Part shown: positions 18,224 through 25,997 of the stretch, piece by piece
Layout: each line of letters opens with the position of its first letter
Position numbering within the stretch: the first letter of the stretch is position 1
Assembly: GCA_963837445.1 (NCBI GenBank)
Contig: CAWINK010000021.1
Location: 372,001-436,000 of the forward strand
Direction: 5' to 3'
Origin: JACVRW01 sp963837445
GTDB taxonomy: Bacteria; Actinomycetota; Thermoleophilia; Solirubrobacterales; Thermoleophilaceae
DNA length: 64,000 bases
The notes under the pieces: model-generated
Seen by the model: the letters and a program-made list of their open reading frames with translations, nothing else
What the model was told of the DNA's origin: nothing
The model's database searches: none
Position numbers and translations under genes: made by a program

Positions 18224-19873
18224 CTAAAACACCGGAGTTTCGGTGTAGGTCCCGAAAACTTGCTGAAGCGACTGCACTATTTCGCCCTCGGTGGCGTGCG
18301 CTCGGGCGCATTCGAGCAGCGGCTCCATCAGGTTGCGGTCGCCCGCCGCGGCGTCCCTGAGCTCGGCGAGCGCCGCCTCCACCGCCGCCCCCTCGCGGCC
18401 GGCGCGCACGGCCTGAACTCGGCCGATCTGCTTGCGCTCGAGCTCGGGCGGGATACGCAGGATCTCGAGCTGGCGCTCGTCCTCCTGCTCGTAGCGGTTC
18501 ACACCCACGATCACGCGCTCGCCGCGCTCGATCTCCTCCTGGAGGCGGAAGCTCGCCTCGGCGATCTCGCGCTGGGGGTAGTTCTGCTTGATCGCCTCGA
18601 CCATGCCGCCGAGCTGGTCGATCTTCGAGAACTCCTCGTACGCCGCCTCCTCCATGCGGTCGGTGAGCGCCTCCACGAAGTACGACCCGCCGAGCGGGTC
18701 GATCGTGTTGGTGACCCCGGTCTCATGGGCGATCACCTGCTGCGTTCGAAGCGCCACGTGCACGGCTTCCTCGCTCGGCAGGGCGAGCGCCTCGTCATAG
18801 GAGTTCGTGTGGAGCGATTGCGTGCCGCCGAGCACCGCCGAGAGCGCCTCCGTGGCGGTGCGCACGATGTTGTTGAGCGGCTGCTGCGCGGTCAGCGACA
18901 CGCCGGCGGTCTGGGAGTGGAAGCGCATCAGGAGCGAGCGCTCGTCGCGCGCGCCGTAGGTCTCGCGCAGCTCGCGCGCCCAGATCCGGCGCGCCGCCCG
19001 GTACTTGGCGATCTCCTCGAAGAAGTCGATGTGGGCGTTGAAGAAGAAGCTCAGCCGCGGCGCGAACTCGTCCACGTCAAGACCGCGCTCGATCGCCAGC
19101 TCGACGTAGGTGAAGCCGTCCTTCAGCGTGAACGCGAGCTCCTGCTGCGCCGTCGATCCGGCCTCGCGGATGTGGTAGCCGGAGATCGAGACCGGGTGCC
19201 AGCGCGGCATCCGGCGCGCGCAGAACTCGATCATGTCAGTCACGAGCCGCATCGCCGGGTCGACCGGGAAGCACCACTCCTTCTGTGCGATGTACTCCTT
19301 CAGGATGTCCGTCTGGATCGTGCCCGCAAGCCGTTCGGGCCCGATGCCCTGTCGCTCCGCCGCCACCACGTAGAACGCCAGCATCACCGCCGCCGGCGCG
19401 TTGATCGTCATCGAGGTCGACACCTCGCCCATGTCGATCCCGGCGAACAGCGTCTCCATGTCGTCGAGCGTGTCGATCGCCACGCCCTCGCGGCCCACCT
19501 CGCCCTCCGAGCGCGCATGGTCGGAGTCGTGACCCATCAGCGACGGCATGTCGAACGCCGTCGACAGCCCCGTCTGCCCGTGATCGAGCAGGTAGCGAAA
19601 GCGCTCGTTCGTCTCCTCGGCGGTGCCGAAGCCGGCGAACTGCCGCATCGTCCAGAGCCGGCCGCGATACATCGACGGGTACACGCCGCGCGTGTACGGA
19701 TACTCGCCGGGGAAGCCGATGCCCTCGAGCGGGCCGACGTCCTCGTGCGTGTAGAGCGGCGCAACCGGCTCGCCGCTCAGCGTGGTGAACAGCACGTCGC
19801 GCTCCGGGGTGCGCTCGAAGCGCTCCCGGAACCAGCGCTCGGCGTCGGTCATGGCACGCGGCTCGACAGCCAT
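18224..19873 (-). CDS. icmA: B12-dependent acyl-CoA mutase large subunit, predicted isobutyryl-CoA mutase
   Basis: Catalytic TIM-barrel subunit of a carbon-skeleton mutase, 549 aa. Family motifs: YPSMYRGRLWTMRQFAGFG, GQTGLSTAFDMPSLMGHDSD, TSMTINAPAAVMLAFY, SISGYHIREAGSTA and GGTQSLHTNSYDEALALPS. Two residues decide the substrate: Phe79 (RQFAG) where methylmalonyl-CoA mutase has Tyr89, and Gln197 (EYIAQKEW) where it has the carboxylate-binding Arg207. Phe/Gln is the isobutyryl-CoA mutase pair (Phe80/Gln198 in Streptomyces IcmA), so this should interconvert isobutyryl- and n-butyryl-CoA. The B12 domain is separate (14719-15135); MeaB is at 50274. TAGACT lies 7 nt before the ATG. Confidence 0.9.
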   Translation of the reverse strand: MAVEPRAMTDAERWFRERFERTPERDVLFTTLSGEPVAPLYTHEDVGPLEGIGFPGEYPYTRGVYPSMYRGRLWTMRQFAGFGTAEETNERFRYLLDHGQTGLSTAFDMPSLMGHDSDHARSEGEVGREGVAIDTLDDMETLFAGIDMGEVSTSMTINAPAAVMLAFYVVAAERQGIGPERLAGTIQTDILKEYIAQKEWCFPVDPAMRLVTDMIEFCARRMPRWHPVSISGYHIREAGSTAQQELAFTLKDGFTYVELAIERGLDVDEFAPRLSFFFNAHIDFFEEIAKYRAARRIWARELRETYGARDERSLLMRFHSQTAGVSLTAQQPLNNIVRTATEALSAVLGGTQSLHTNSYDEALALPSEEAVHVALRTQQVIAHETGVTNTIDPLGGSYFVEALTDRMEEAAYEEFSKIDQLGGMVEAIKQNYPQREIAEASFRLQEEIERGERVIVGVNRYEQEDERQLEILRIPPELERKQIGRVQAVRAGREGAAVEAALAELRDAAAGDRNLMEPLLECARAHATEGEIVQSLQQVFGTYTETPVF

Positions 19874-19880
19874 CGCTCAC

Positions 19881-19886
19881 AGTCTA
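19881..19886 (-). promoter_or_regulatory. Putative -10 hexamer (TAGACT) of the mutase large-subunit gene
   Basis: TAGACT lies 7 nt before the ATG at 19873, a leaderless layout. Confidence 0.45.
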
Positions 19887-19935
19887 GGTGCCGAGAACCG
19901 CCGAACCTGGGCGCGGCCCGTGCGTTTCAACCCTC

Positions 19936-20574
19936 ATGAAGCGCACTCTCGCCATCGCCGTGGCCGCTCTGGCCGCCATCGCCGCGCCGTCCGCACTCGG
20001 CGCCCCACCCGCGCAGACCCTCACCATGAGCGCAGGCGCGACCACCGTGAAGTTCGGCGGCACGGTCACGCTCTCGGGCAAGCTGGCCGGAGGGAAGATC
20101 GACGGGAAGAAGGTCACCGTGCACCAGGATCCGTTCCCGGTCGGCGCGTTCGAGAACGCCGGCAGCGCCACCACCAACGCAACCGGCGACTGGTCGCTGC
20201 CCGTGAACCCGTTCGCGAACACGCGCTACCAGGCGCGCTCCGGGAAGGCTGACAGCCCCACCCTCGACGTGATGGTCCGTCCCGCGATCTCGCTCAAGCT
20301 CAGCGACCGCACGCCGAGGCGCGGCCAGCTCGTTCGCTTCTCGGGAACGCTCTGCCCCGAGCACGACGGCGCGGCGATCGCGCTACAGCGGCGAACCGCC
20401 AGTGGGTGGCGCACCGTCGCCAAGCCCGTGCTGGCGGACGTGGCGACGACCACCTGCTCCTCGTATGCGCGCAGGCTGCGCGTGCGCCGCGACAGCGCTT
20501 ACAGGACTCGCTTCCTGGGCGACGCCGATCACGTGGCCGCGGGCAGCCGCGTGCGCCGCGCGGCCGTTCACTAG
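19936..20574 (+). CDS. Secreted protein with two Ig-like domains, function unknown
   Basis: 212 aa with a signal peptide (MKRTLAIAVAALAAIAAPSALGAPP). The mature part holds two repeats with the same opening: LTMSAGATTVKFGGTVTLSGKL and SLKLSDRTPRRGQLVRFSGTLC, each probably an Ig-like beta sandwich of about 85 residues. The second has a Cys pair (LCPEHDG and TTTCSSYARR). I chose the ATG at 19936 because it begins directly at the signal peptide. It shares the four bases CTAG with the convergent HAD gene, both ending in TAG. No enzyme motif seen. Confidence 0.72.
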   Translation: MKRTLAIAVAALAAIAAPSALGAPPAQTLTMSAGATTVKFGGTVTLSGKLAGGKIDGKKVTVHQDPFPVGAFENAGSATTNATGDWSLPVNPFANTRYQARSGKADSPTLDVMVRPAISLKLSDRTPRRGQLVRFSGTLCPEHDGAAIALQRRTASGWRTVAKPVLADVATTTCSSYARRLRVRRDSAYRTRFLGDADHVAAGSRVRRAAVH

Positions 20575-21353
20575 CGGCGCAGCAGCGACCGCAGCCGGCG
20601 CGGGCGGCGCGCCCGGGCCGCCACGTAGCCGCCCCCGCCGCCGACGAGCGCCACGCTCGCCACGGCCGAGGCCCAGCGCAGGCGCCGGCCCAGCTTGTCG
20701 AAGCGCATGATGCGCCAGCCCTCCTCGCGCGCCACCTGCTCGAGCGCCCGATCGGGGTTCACGGCCACCGGGTGCCCGACCACCCGCATCATCGGGAGGT
20801 CCGACTCGGAGTCGGAGTACGCGAACGACTCCGCGAGGTCGATCCCCTCACGCGCCGCCAGCTGGCGGATCGCCTCGGCCTTGCCCTCGCGATAGGTGAA
20901 CGGGCCGGCGGGCCTGCCCGTGTAGACGCCGTCGCGCACCTCGCTGCGCATCCCGATGCCGCCGTCCAGCACGAGCACGTGCGCGAGCACGTCGGCCAGC
21001 TCCTGTGACGCGGCTGTGACGATGTACGACGGCCGCCCCGCGTCCTGGTGCGCGTAGGCCTCGTCGAGCACCTCGCGGTAGACCAGCGGCAGGATCCCTG
21101 CCAGCACGTCGGGGCCGAGCCGCGCGAGGTCGACGGTCCGCTGGCCGGTGATCGAGTCGAGGATGCGCTGGCGCAACTCGTCGGTGCCGGCGTCCGTCGA
21201 GCCGTTCAGCCGGAACTTGACGTTCGCCCACGCGTCACGCGCGATCTGGCGCCGCGAGACCATCCCGTGCTTGTAGGCCGCGCGCCCGAAGTGGATCGCG
21301 CTGGAGCCCTCGATCAGGGTCTTGTCGAGGTCGAAGAATGCTGCGCCCGGCAT
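20571..21353 (-). CDS. HAD-IB family hydrolase (SerB-like phosphatase)
   Basis: 260 aa. The catalytic motif FFDLDKTLIEGSSA (DxDxT) is at the very N-terminus; the later motifs are YIVTAASQE (motif II), the lysine in YREGKAEAI (motif III) and YSDSESDLPMM (motif IV). This matches the HAD-IB group near phosphoserine phosphatase and phospholipid-linked phosphatases. The C-terminus adds a hydrophobic helix (WASAVASVALVGGGGGYVA) and an arginine-rich end, so it is probably membrane-tethered. The substrate is unknown. TAGTGT 7 nt before the ATG suggests leaderless expression. Confidence 0.85.
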   Translation of the reverse strand: MPGAAFFDLDKTLIEGSSAIHFGRAAYKHGMVSRRQIARDAWANVKFRLNGSTDAGTDELRQRILDSITGQRTVDLARLGPDVLAGILPLVYREVLDEAYAHQDAGRPSYIVTAASQELADVLAHVLVLDGGIGMRSEVRDGVYTGRPAGPFTYREGKAEAIRQLAAREGIDLAESFAYSDSESDLPMMRVVGHPVAVNPDRALEQVAREEGWRIMRFDKLGRRLRWASAVASVALVGGGGGYVAARARRPRRLRSLLRR

Positions 21354-21360
21354 GCGCCTC

Positions 21361-21366
21361 ACACTA
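21361..21366 (-). promoter_or_regulatory. Putative -10 hexamer (TAGTGT) of the HAD hydrolase gene
   Basis: TAGTGT lies 7 nt before the ATG at 21353. Confidence 0.4.
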
Positions 21367-21437
21367 GTGTCGCCGAGGGTGACATCGAGCGGCTGCGCGC
21401 GTTCTGGCCGCGGCTCACACGGGAGTCGCAGGGCGCG

Positions 21438-21578
21438 AAAGACAGCGGTGAAGGGGTGGCGACGTCGACAAGTCGCCACTCGACGGGTCCCGCAGCGGGT
21501 TAGTGGTGTTGTCGCTCTATGTGCGCGTGAAACACGACAACCCCCCTTCGCGAGGCGTCGAGTGGCGAGTTGTGCATG
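21438..21578. repeat. Palindromic dispersed repeat, copy B
   Basis: 141-bp non-coding copy of the element at 7814-7957, in opposite orientation (about 90% identical by eye). Outer arms 21468-21485 and 21556-21573 pair at 17 of 18 positions; inner arms 21508-21514 and 21535-21541 pair perfectly. It fills half of the gap between the HAD gene start and the thiolase stop. Confidence 0.75.
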
Positions 21579-21636
21579 CCCTTCAGTGCAAGGAAGAGCC
21601 GCGGCGTCCGGCGTAGCCCGAGCCGGACGCTGGCGC

Positions 21637-22822
21637 CTAGCTTCCGTTCACCTCGACGATGACGGCGTCGCCCTGGCCGCCGCCGGAGCAGATCGCCGCG
21701 CAGCCGAGCCCGCCGCCGCGCCGGCGCAGCTCGTGCACCAGCGTCATCAGGATGCGAGCGCCGCTCGCCCCGATCGGGTGGCCGAGTGCGATGGCGCCGC
21801 CGTTCACGTTCACCTTGGACTCGTCCACGCCCAGCATTCGCATGGAGTTGAGCGCCACCGAGGCGAACGCCTCGTTGATCTCGAACAGGTCGATGTCGTC
21901 GACCGAGAGCCCGGCCTGCTGGAGCGCCTTGGAGGTCGCGTTGGCGGGGGTGCGCGCGAGGTAGGGGAACTCGTCCGCGACCGCCGCCTGGGCGACGATC
22001 GTGGCGAGCGGCGTGCGCCCGCTGCGCTTCGCCCACTCGTCGGACGACAGCACGAGCGCGCCGGCGCCGTCGTTCACGCCCGGTGCGTTCCCTGCCGTGT
22101 GGGCGCCGTCCTTGTGGAAGGCGCCGCGCAGCTTCGACAGCGACTCCAGGCTGCTCTCGCGCCGAGGAGCCTCGTCGATCTCGACGATCGTGTCGCCCTT
22201 CCTCGAGCTGACCGTGACCGGCGTGATCTCCTCGGGCAGGCGGCCCTCGTCGGTGGCCTGGATGGCGAGCTCGTGGGAGCGCAGCGCGAACTTGTCCATG
22301 TCGGCGCGCGTGATCTCGAGCTCCTCGCCGACCTCGTCCGCCTCCTCGCCCATGTGCTTGCCGGTGAAGGGGTTGGTGAGCCCGTCGTGGACCATGCCGT
22401 CGAGCGCCTTGGCGTCGCCCATGCGGAACCCGAAGCGCGCCTCCTTCAGCAGGTAGGGGGCATTCGACATCGACTCCATGCCGCCGGCCACGGCCACGTC
22501 GAGGTCTCCGGCGCGCACCGCCTGGTCGACGATGCCGGCGGAGCGCAGGCCGGATGCGCAGACCTTGTTGACGGTCTCGGAGGAGACCTCCTTGGGGATT
22601 CCGCCCTTGATCTGGGCCTGGCGGCTCGGGATCTGGCCCTGCCCGGCCTGGAGCACCTGGCCGAAGACCACGTGCTGCACCTGCTCAGGGCGTCACCTCC
22701 GCGCGCTCGAGCGCCGCCGCAATGGCGGTGCCACCCAGCTCTGTGGCGTCCAGCGGGGCGAGCGCACCGCCCATCTTCCCGAACGGCGTCCGCGCGGCGC
22801 CGAGTATCACGGTCTTTGGCAT
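21637..22822 (-). pseudogene. Acetyl-CoA C-acyltransferase (thiolase), frameshifted near the N-terminus
   Basis: Thiolase of about 394 aa if repaired, catalysing acetyl-CoA release or condensation in fatty-acid or acetoacetyl-CoA metabolism. The N-terminus (ATG 22822, MPKTVILGAARTPFGKMGG) runs to AEVTP and hits a stop. The rest (QHVVFGQVLQAGQGQ...) is in another frame. One extra base at 22687 accounts for this; without it the protein reads EVTPEQVQHVV. The nucleophile Cys in NKVCASGLRSAG, NGGAIALGHPIGASG and CSGGGQGDA are all intact downstream, so an otherwise normal enzyme is interrupted by one base: sequence error or very recent mutation. Confidence 0.87.
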
Positions 22823-22857
22823 GTGCGGAAAGCTATCGACTGGGTACATCGTTCGGT

Positions 22858-24144
22858 ATGCGGGGACGGGTGCTGCTGGCGATTGTGTGCGTCCTGCTTG
22901 CGCTGCCTGGGGGCGCGGCGGCCCAGGGCATCGACACGACCTGCCAGTTCTCCCTGACCCGGCTCGACGCCACCACCACGAACGTCCTGGCGCTCGACAC
23001 GAACGCGGTCTACTGGGGTGGAACGTACGCCGCCCTGCCCGGCACGCGCATCCGGATCGAGGGTCAGTACCCGCACTCGCGCTACATCAGCTGGAACGTG
23101 TACGACGCGGCGGCGCGGCCGATCGACGCTCTCGCCGACGTGCAGCTCGCGCCCGACCCCGGCAGCACGAACCCGTTCCTTCCCGGTGCCTCGCGCACGG
23201 CGGCGGAGCGCAGCTACACGGCGTTCATCGAGGTCGGGCCGCGACCGGACCAGCCCGCACCCAACACGCTCTACACCGGCAGCTCCAACGGCGGCACCTT
23301 CCTGTACCGCGTGTACGTGCCGGACCGCGGCCGCGATGCCAAGGGCGGCGTGCCGCTGCCGAAGGTCTCGCTCGAGCCCGCCGGAGGCGCGGGCGGCGCG
23401 CCCGGCCTCGACGACTGCCGCGAGCTTCAGGCTCCCTACGCGCAGCCGCTGAACGACCTGATCGCCGGGAGCCCGGCCGCGCCGGACCCGACGGACGACG
23501 GCAACGGCTTCCCGGGGCGCAACCCGCCGCGCTGGCGGCTGTTCGAGAACCTCTGCGGCTCGGCGGTCGACATCCTGCTCGACAACGAGGACGGCGGCGA
23601 CTTCCACCCGGATGCCCGCGGGCGCTGCGGCGACGGGCCCGGCTTCCTCTCGAACCGTGACATCGCGTACGTCTTCACCGGGACCTCGCGCGGCTTCGGC
23701 GAGCTGCTCGTGCTGCGCGGGCGGGCGCCCAGCTTCGCCCGGACGCGCCGCGGGCCGGACACGATGCCGGGCGGGCACCAGCTTCGCTACTGGTCGTTCT
23801 GCCAGTACGAGCCGGCCACGCAGCGGGTGATCGCGTGCCGCTCCGATGACCGCGTGAGGGTCGGCCCGCGCGGCTTCTACAAGATCGTCGTCTCCACGGC
23901 GAGCCAGCGGCCGCGGAACGCGCGCCGCCGCTGCGGCGTGACCTGGCTGCCGTGGGGCCCGCAGTCGCAGGGGCTCCTGATCTACCGGCACATGCTCGCG
24001 GACCCGTCCTTCGAGCAGGCGATCCAGAACGTCGGCGAGCCCGGCCGCGAGCGCGAGGTGATGCGCGGCTACTACCCGCAGAGCCGATACGTCGCGACGC
24101 GCGCGGACTTCGAGCGGAAAGGCTGCCGGCGACCAAAGTCCTAG
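22858..24144 (+). CDS. Large secreted protein, function unknown
   Basis: 428 aa with a clear signal peptide (MRGRVLLAIVCVLLALPGGAAAQG). The N-terminal half is beta-rich: YPHSRYISWNVYDAAARPID, an AERSYTAFIEVG strand, and TLYTGSSNGGTFLYRVYVPD. The C-terminal half is rich in Trp, Tyr and Cys (QLRYWSFCQYE, YKIVVSTASQRP). I recognise no catalytic signature. It is divergent from the thiolase with only 35 bases between the starts; TACATC about 7 nt before the ATG suggests a leaderless transcript. Confidence 0.75.
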   Translation: MRGRVLLAIVCVLLALPGGAAAQGIDTTCQFSLTRLDATTTNVLALDTNAVYWGGTYAALPGTRIRIEGQYPHSRYISWNVYDAAARPIDALADVQLAPDPGSTNPFLPGASRTAAERSYTAFIEVGPRPDQPAPNTLYTGSSNGGTFLYRVYVPDRGRDAKGGVPLPKVSLEPAGGAGGAPGLDDCRELQAPYAQPLNDLIAGSPAAPDPTDDGNGFPGRNPPRWRLFENLCGSAVDILLDNEDGGDFHPDARGRCGDGPGFLSNRDIAYVFTGTSRGFGELLVLRGRAPSFARTRRGPDTMPGGHQLRYWSFCQYEPATQRVIACRSDDRVRVGPRGFYKIVVSTASQRPRNARRRCGVTWLPWGPQSQGLLIYRHMLADPSFEQAIQNVGEPGREREVMRGYYPQSRYVATRADFERKGCRRPKS

Positions 24145-24147
24145 ACT
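24142..24147 (+). promoter_or_regulatory. Putative -10 hexamer (TAGACT) of pepA
   Basis: TAGACT lies 10 nt before the pepA ATG; its first two bases are part of the upstream gene's TAG stop codon. Confidence 0.4.
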
Positions 24148-24157
24148 GCTCCCGCTG

Positions 24158-25609
24158 ATGGCGCCAATCACCGTCAGCGCTCGCTCCGGCCCCCCCGAGG
24201 ACACCGCGGCCGACACCCGAGTCGTCGGCGTTTTCGAGGACGAGACGCTCGCCGATCCCGCGCTCCAGCGCCTGATCGAGCTCGGCGAGGCGAAGCGCGG
24301 GCTGAAGAAGGTCGCGGTGATCCACGAGGACGCGCCGGGAGGCGGCCAGCGCCGCGTGCTGATCGCCGGCCTCGGCAGCCGCGCGGACTTCGGCCCGGAG
24401 CAGGCGCGTGTGGCGGCCGCCGCGGCGGCGGCCCGGGCCAAGGAACTCGGGGCAGTGTCGCTCTCATGGGCGGCGCCGCAGGGTGAGGGCGTGGCCGCCG
24501 CGCTCGTGGAGGGCACGCTCCTGAAGCTGTACTCGTTCGACCGCTTCAAGTCGAAGAGCGGCGACGACTCGGCCGGCGGAGTCGAGTCGCTCGAGGTCTC
24601 CGGCGAGGCGGTCGACGGCGACGAGGTGGAGCGCGGCCGCATCGCGGGAGTGGCCGCCAACGCCGCGCGTGACCTTCAGAACCTGCCGGCCAACGTGGCC
24701 ACGCCGACCTTCCTCGCGGAGCGCGCAAGGGAGATCGCCGACGAGCACGAGGCGCTCGAGGTCGAGCTGCTCGACCGCGAGGCGATCGTCGAGCGCGGCA
24801 TGGGCGCCTTCGCCTCCGTGGCCCAGGGAAGCCACACCGAGCCGTGTCTGATCGTGCTGCGCTACCGCCCCTCCGGCGCGAGCGGGCCGCACCTGGCGTT
24901 CGTCGGCAAGGCCGTGACCTTCGACACCGGCGGGATCTCGATCAAGCCCTCGGCGAAGATGCAGGAGATGAAGTTCGACATGTCCGGCGGCGCCGCGGTC
25001 ATCGAGGCGATGGCCGCGATCGCGGAGCTGGGCGTGCCGGCCACCGTCACCGCGGTGGTGCCGTCAACGGAGAACATGCCGAGCGGCCACGCCGTCAAGC
25101 CCGGCGACATCGTGACCGCGATGAACGGCACGACGATCGAGGTGAACAACACCGACGCCGAGGGGCGCCTGATCCTCGCCGACGCGCTCTGTTACGCGGT
25201 CGAGCAGGGCGCCGAGCGGATCGTCGACCTCGCCACGCTCACGGGCGCGATCCTGGTGGCGCTCGGCCACACCTACTGCGGGCTGTTCTCGAACGACGAC
25301 GGCTGGTGCGACGAGGTCGCGCGCGCCTGCGACGCGACCGGCGAGATCGGCTGGCGGCTGCCTCTCCATCCCGAGTACCACGACCTGACGAAGGGCCAGT
25401 ACGCGGACCTCACGAACGCCTCCGACCAGCGGCTGGCGATGTCGAGCTACGCGGCCGAGTTCCTGCGCCAGTTCGTGGACGGGAAGCCGTGGGTGCACAT
25501 CGACATCGCAGGCACGGCCTGGGGCCTCAACCGCAATTACGCGGCCAAGGGCGCGAGCGGATTCGGCACGCGCCTGCTGATCGAGCTGGCGCGCCAGAGC
25601 GCCCTTTGA
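24158..25609 (+). CDS. pepA: Leucyl aminopeptidase (M17 family)
   Basis: Di-metal cytosolic aminopeptidase of 483 aa. The C-terminal catalytic domain has the metal-binding FVGKAVTFDTGGISIKPS, the MKFDMSGGAAVIEAM segment and the hallmark NNTDAEGRLILADAL. An N-terminal macro-like domain of about 160 residues precedes it, as in all M17 enzymes. It starts 14 bases after the secreted-protein gene. Its likely terminator is the hairpin at 25730-25747. Besides peptide turnover, family members can bind DNA, but nothing here shows that. Confidence 0.95.
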   Translation: MAPITVSARSGPPEDTAADTRVVGVFEDETLADPALQRLIELGEAKRGLKKVAVIHEDAPGGGQRRVLIAGLGSRADFGPEQARVAAAAAAARAKELGAVSLSWAAPQGEGVAAALVEGTLLKLYSFDRFKSKSGDDSAGGVESLEVSGEAVDGDEVERGRIAGVAANAARDLQNLPANVATPTFLAERAREIADEHEALEVELLDREAIVERGMGAFASVAQGSHTEPCLIVLRYRPSGASGPHLAFVGKAVTFDTGGISIKPSAKMQEMKFDMSGGAAVIEAMAAIAELGVPATVTAVVPSTENMPSGHAVKPGDIVTAMNGTTIEVNNTDAEGRLILADALCYAVEQGAERIVDLATLTGAILVALGHTYCGLFSNDDGWCDEVARACDATGEIGWRLPLHPEYHDLTKGQYADLTNASDQRLAMSSYAAEFLRQFVDGKPWVHIDIAGTAWGLNRNYAAKGASGFGTRLLIELARQSAL

Positions 25610-25729
25610 AAGCCACCCCGTGAAGTCCCAGCACTAGCTACTCGTTTCAGGCTCGCGCCGATCAGTAAGGGGTAGGAGCGCCAGGGTCGTCCTTCCGTCC
25701 GGCCCGCCCGGCTGACTCCATCTCAGTTG

Positions 25730-25747
25730 GCCCCGTGTATCCGGGGC
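25730..25747 (+). terminator. Hairpin after pepA
   Basis: GCCCCG (25730-25735) pairs with CGGGGC (25742-25747) around a 6-base loop, followed by AAATG rather than a T-run. It lies in the 388-base gap between pepA and the Rpf-like gene. Plausible terminator or leader hairpin. Confidence 0.4.
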
Positions 25748-25794
25748 AAATGTGGATCAAGTGGCTAGCGAGCGGCTCCGCCCGCTGCGCAGCC

Positions 25795-25820
25795 GTGAAA
25801 CGGGTCTGACCACGTTTCAC
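25795..25820. promoter_or_regulatory. 26-bp near-perfect palindrome upstream of the Rpf-like gene
   Basis: GTGAAACG (25795-25802) and CGTTTCAC (25813-25820) are exact inverted arms, and the centre GGTC-T-GACC is also palindromic apart from one unpaired A. With almost no loop it looks like a protein operator rather than an RNA hairpin. It stands 4 bases before the CRP-type box. Confidence 0.5.
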
Positions 25821-25824
25821 GCTC

Positions 25825-25840
25825 TGTGACATAGATCACA
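25825..25840. promoter_or_regulatory. CRP-type operator (TGTGA-N6-TCACA)
   Basis: TGTGACATAGATCACA matches the CRP consensus exactly in both half sites. It is about 158 bases before the start of the Rpf-like cell-wall hydrolase. In Mycobacterium tuberculosis the CRP homologue Rv3676 binds the same motif before rpfA, so regulation by a cAMP-CRP protein is likely. Confidence 0.7.
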
Positions 25841-25976
25841 CACCCGTTTAGGCGGCGGATCTGATGGTTACGGTCATCGGGTAAGGAAACAGCCCTGCTT
25901 TGCGCGGCGGGGGAGATCGCGCGAGCTCGGCAAGTCCTGGTCCTGCTGGAACCCACATGGCGCAGGCCAGGCAGTT

Positions 25977-25993
25977 CCACCCTTCGGAGGTGG
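25977..25993 (+). promoter_or_regulatory. Hairpin that hides the ribosome-binding site of the Rpf-like gene
   Basis: CCACC (25977-25981) pairs with GGTGG (25989-25993); a C-TTCG-G tetraloop closes the stem with one bulged A. The Shine-Dalgarno GGAGG (25986-25990), 7 nt before the TTG start, lies inside this hairpin. The rest of the gap has GGAAC/GTTCC pairing that could compete with it. Confidence 0.4.
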
Positions 25994-25997
25994 TGTT

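Noticed and set aside
18224..19873. Annotation as methylmalonyl-CoA mutase
   Set aside because: The carboxylate-binding Arg and the active-site Tyr are replaced by Gln and Phe, the isobutyryl-CoA mutase pair.
25795..25820. Rho-independent terminator of pepA
   Set aside because: The palindrome has almost no loop and no T-run, and stands 185 bases after the pepA stop next to a CRP box; operator is more likely.
25841..25997. c-di-AMP (ydaO) riboswitch, expected before rpf genes in Streptomyces
   Set aside because: The conserved GGGGGAACC and CCGTCAGCTAACC segments are absent; only a general structured leader can be claimed.
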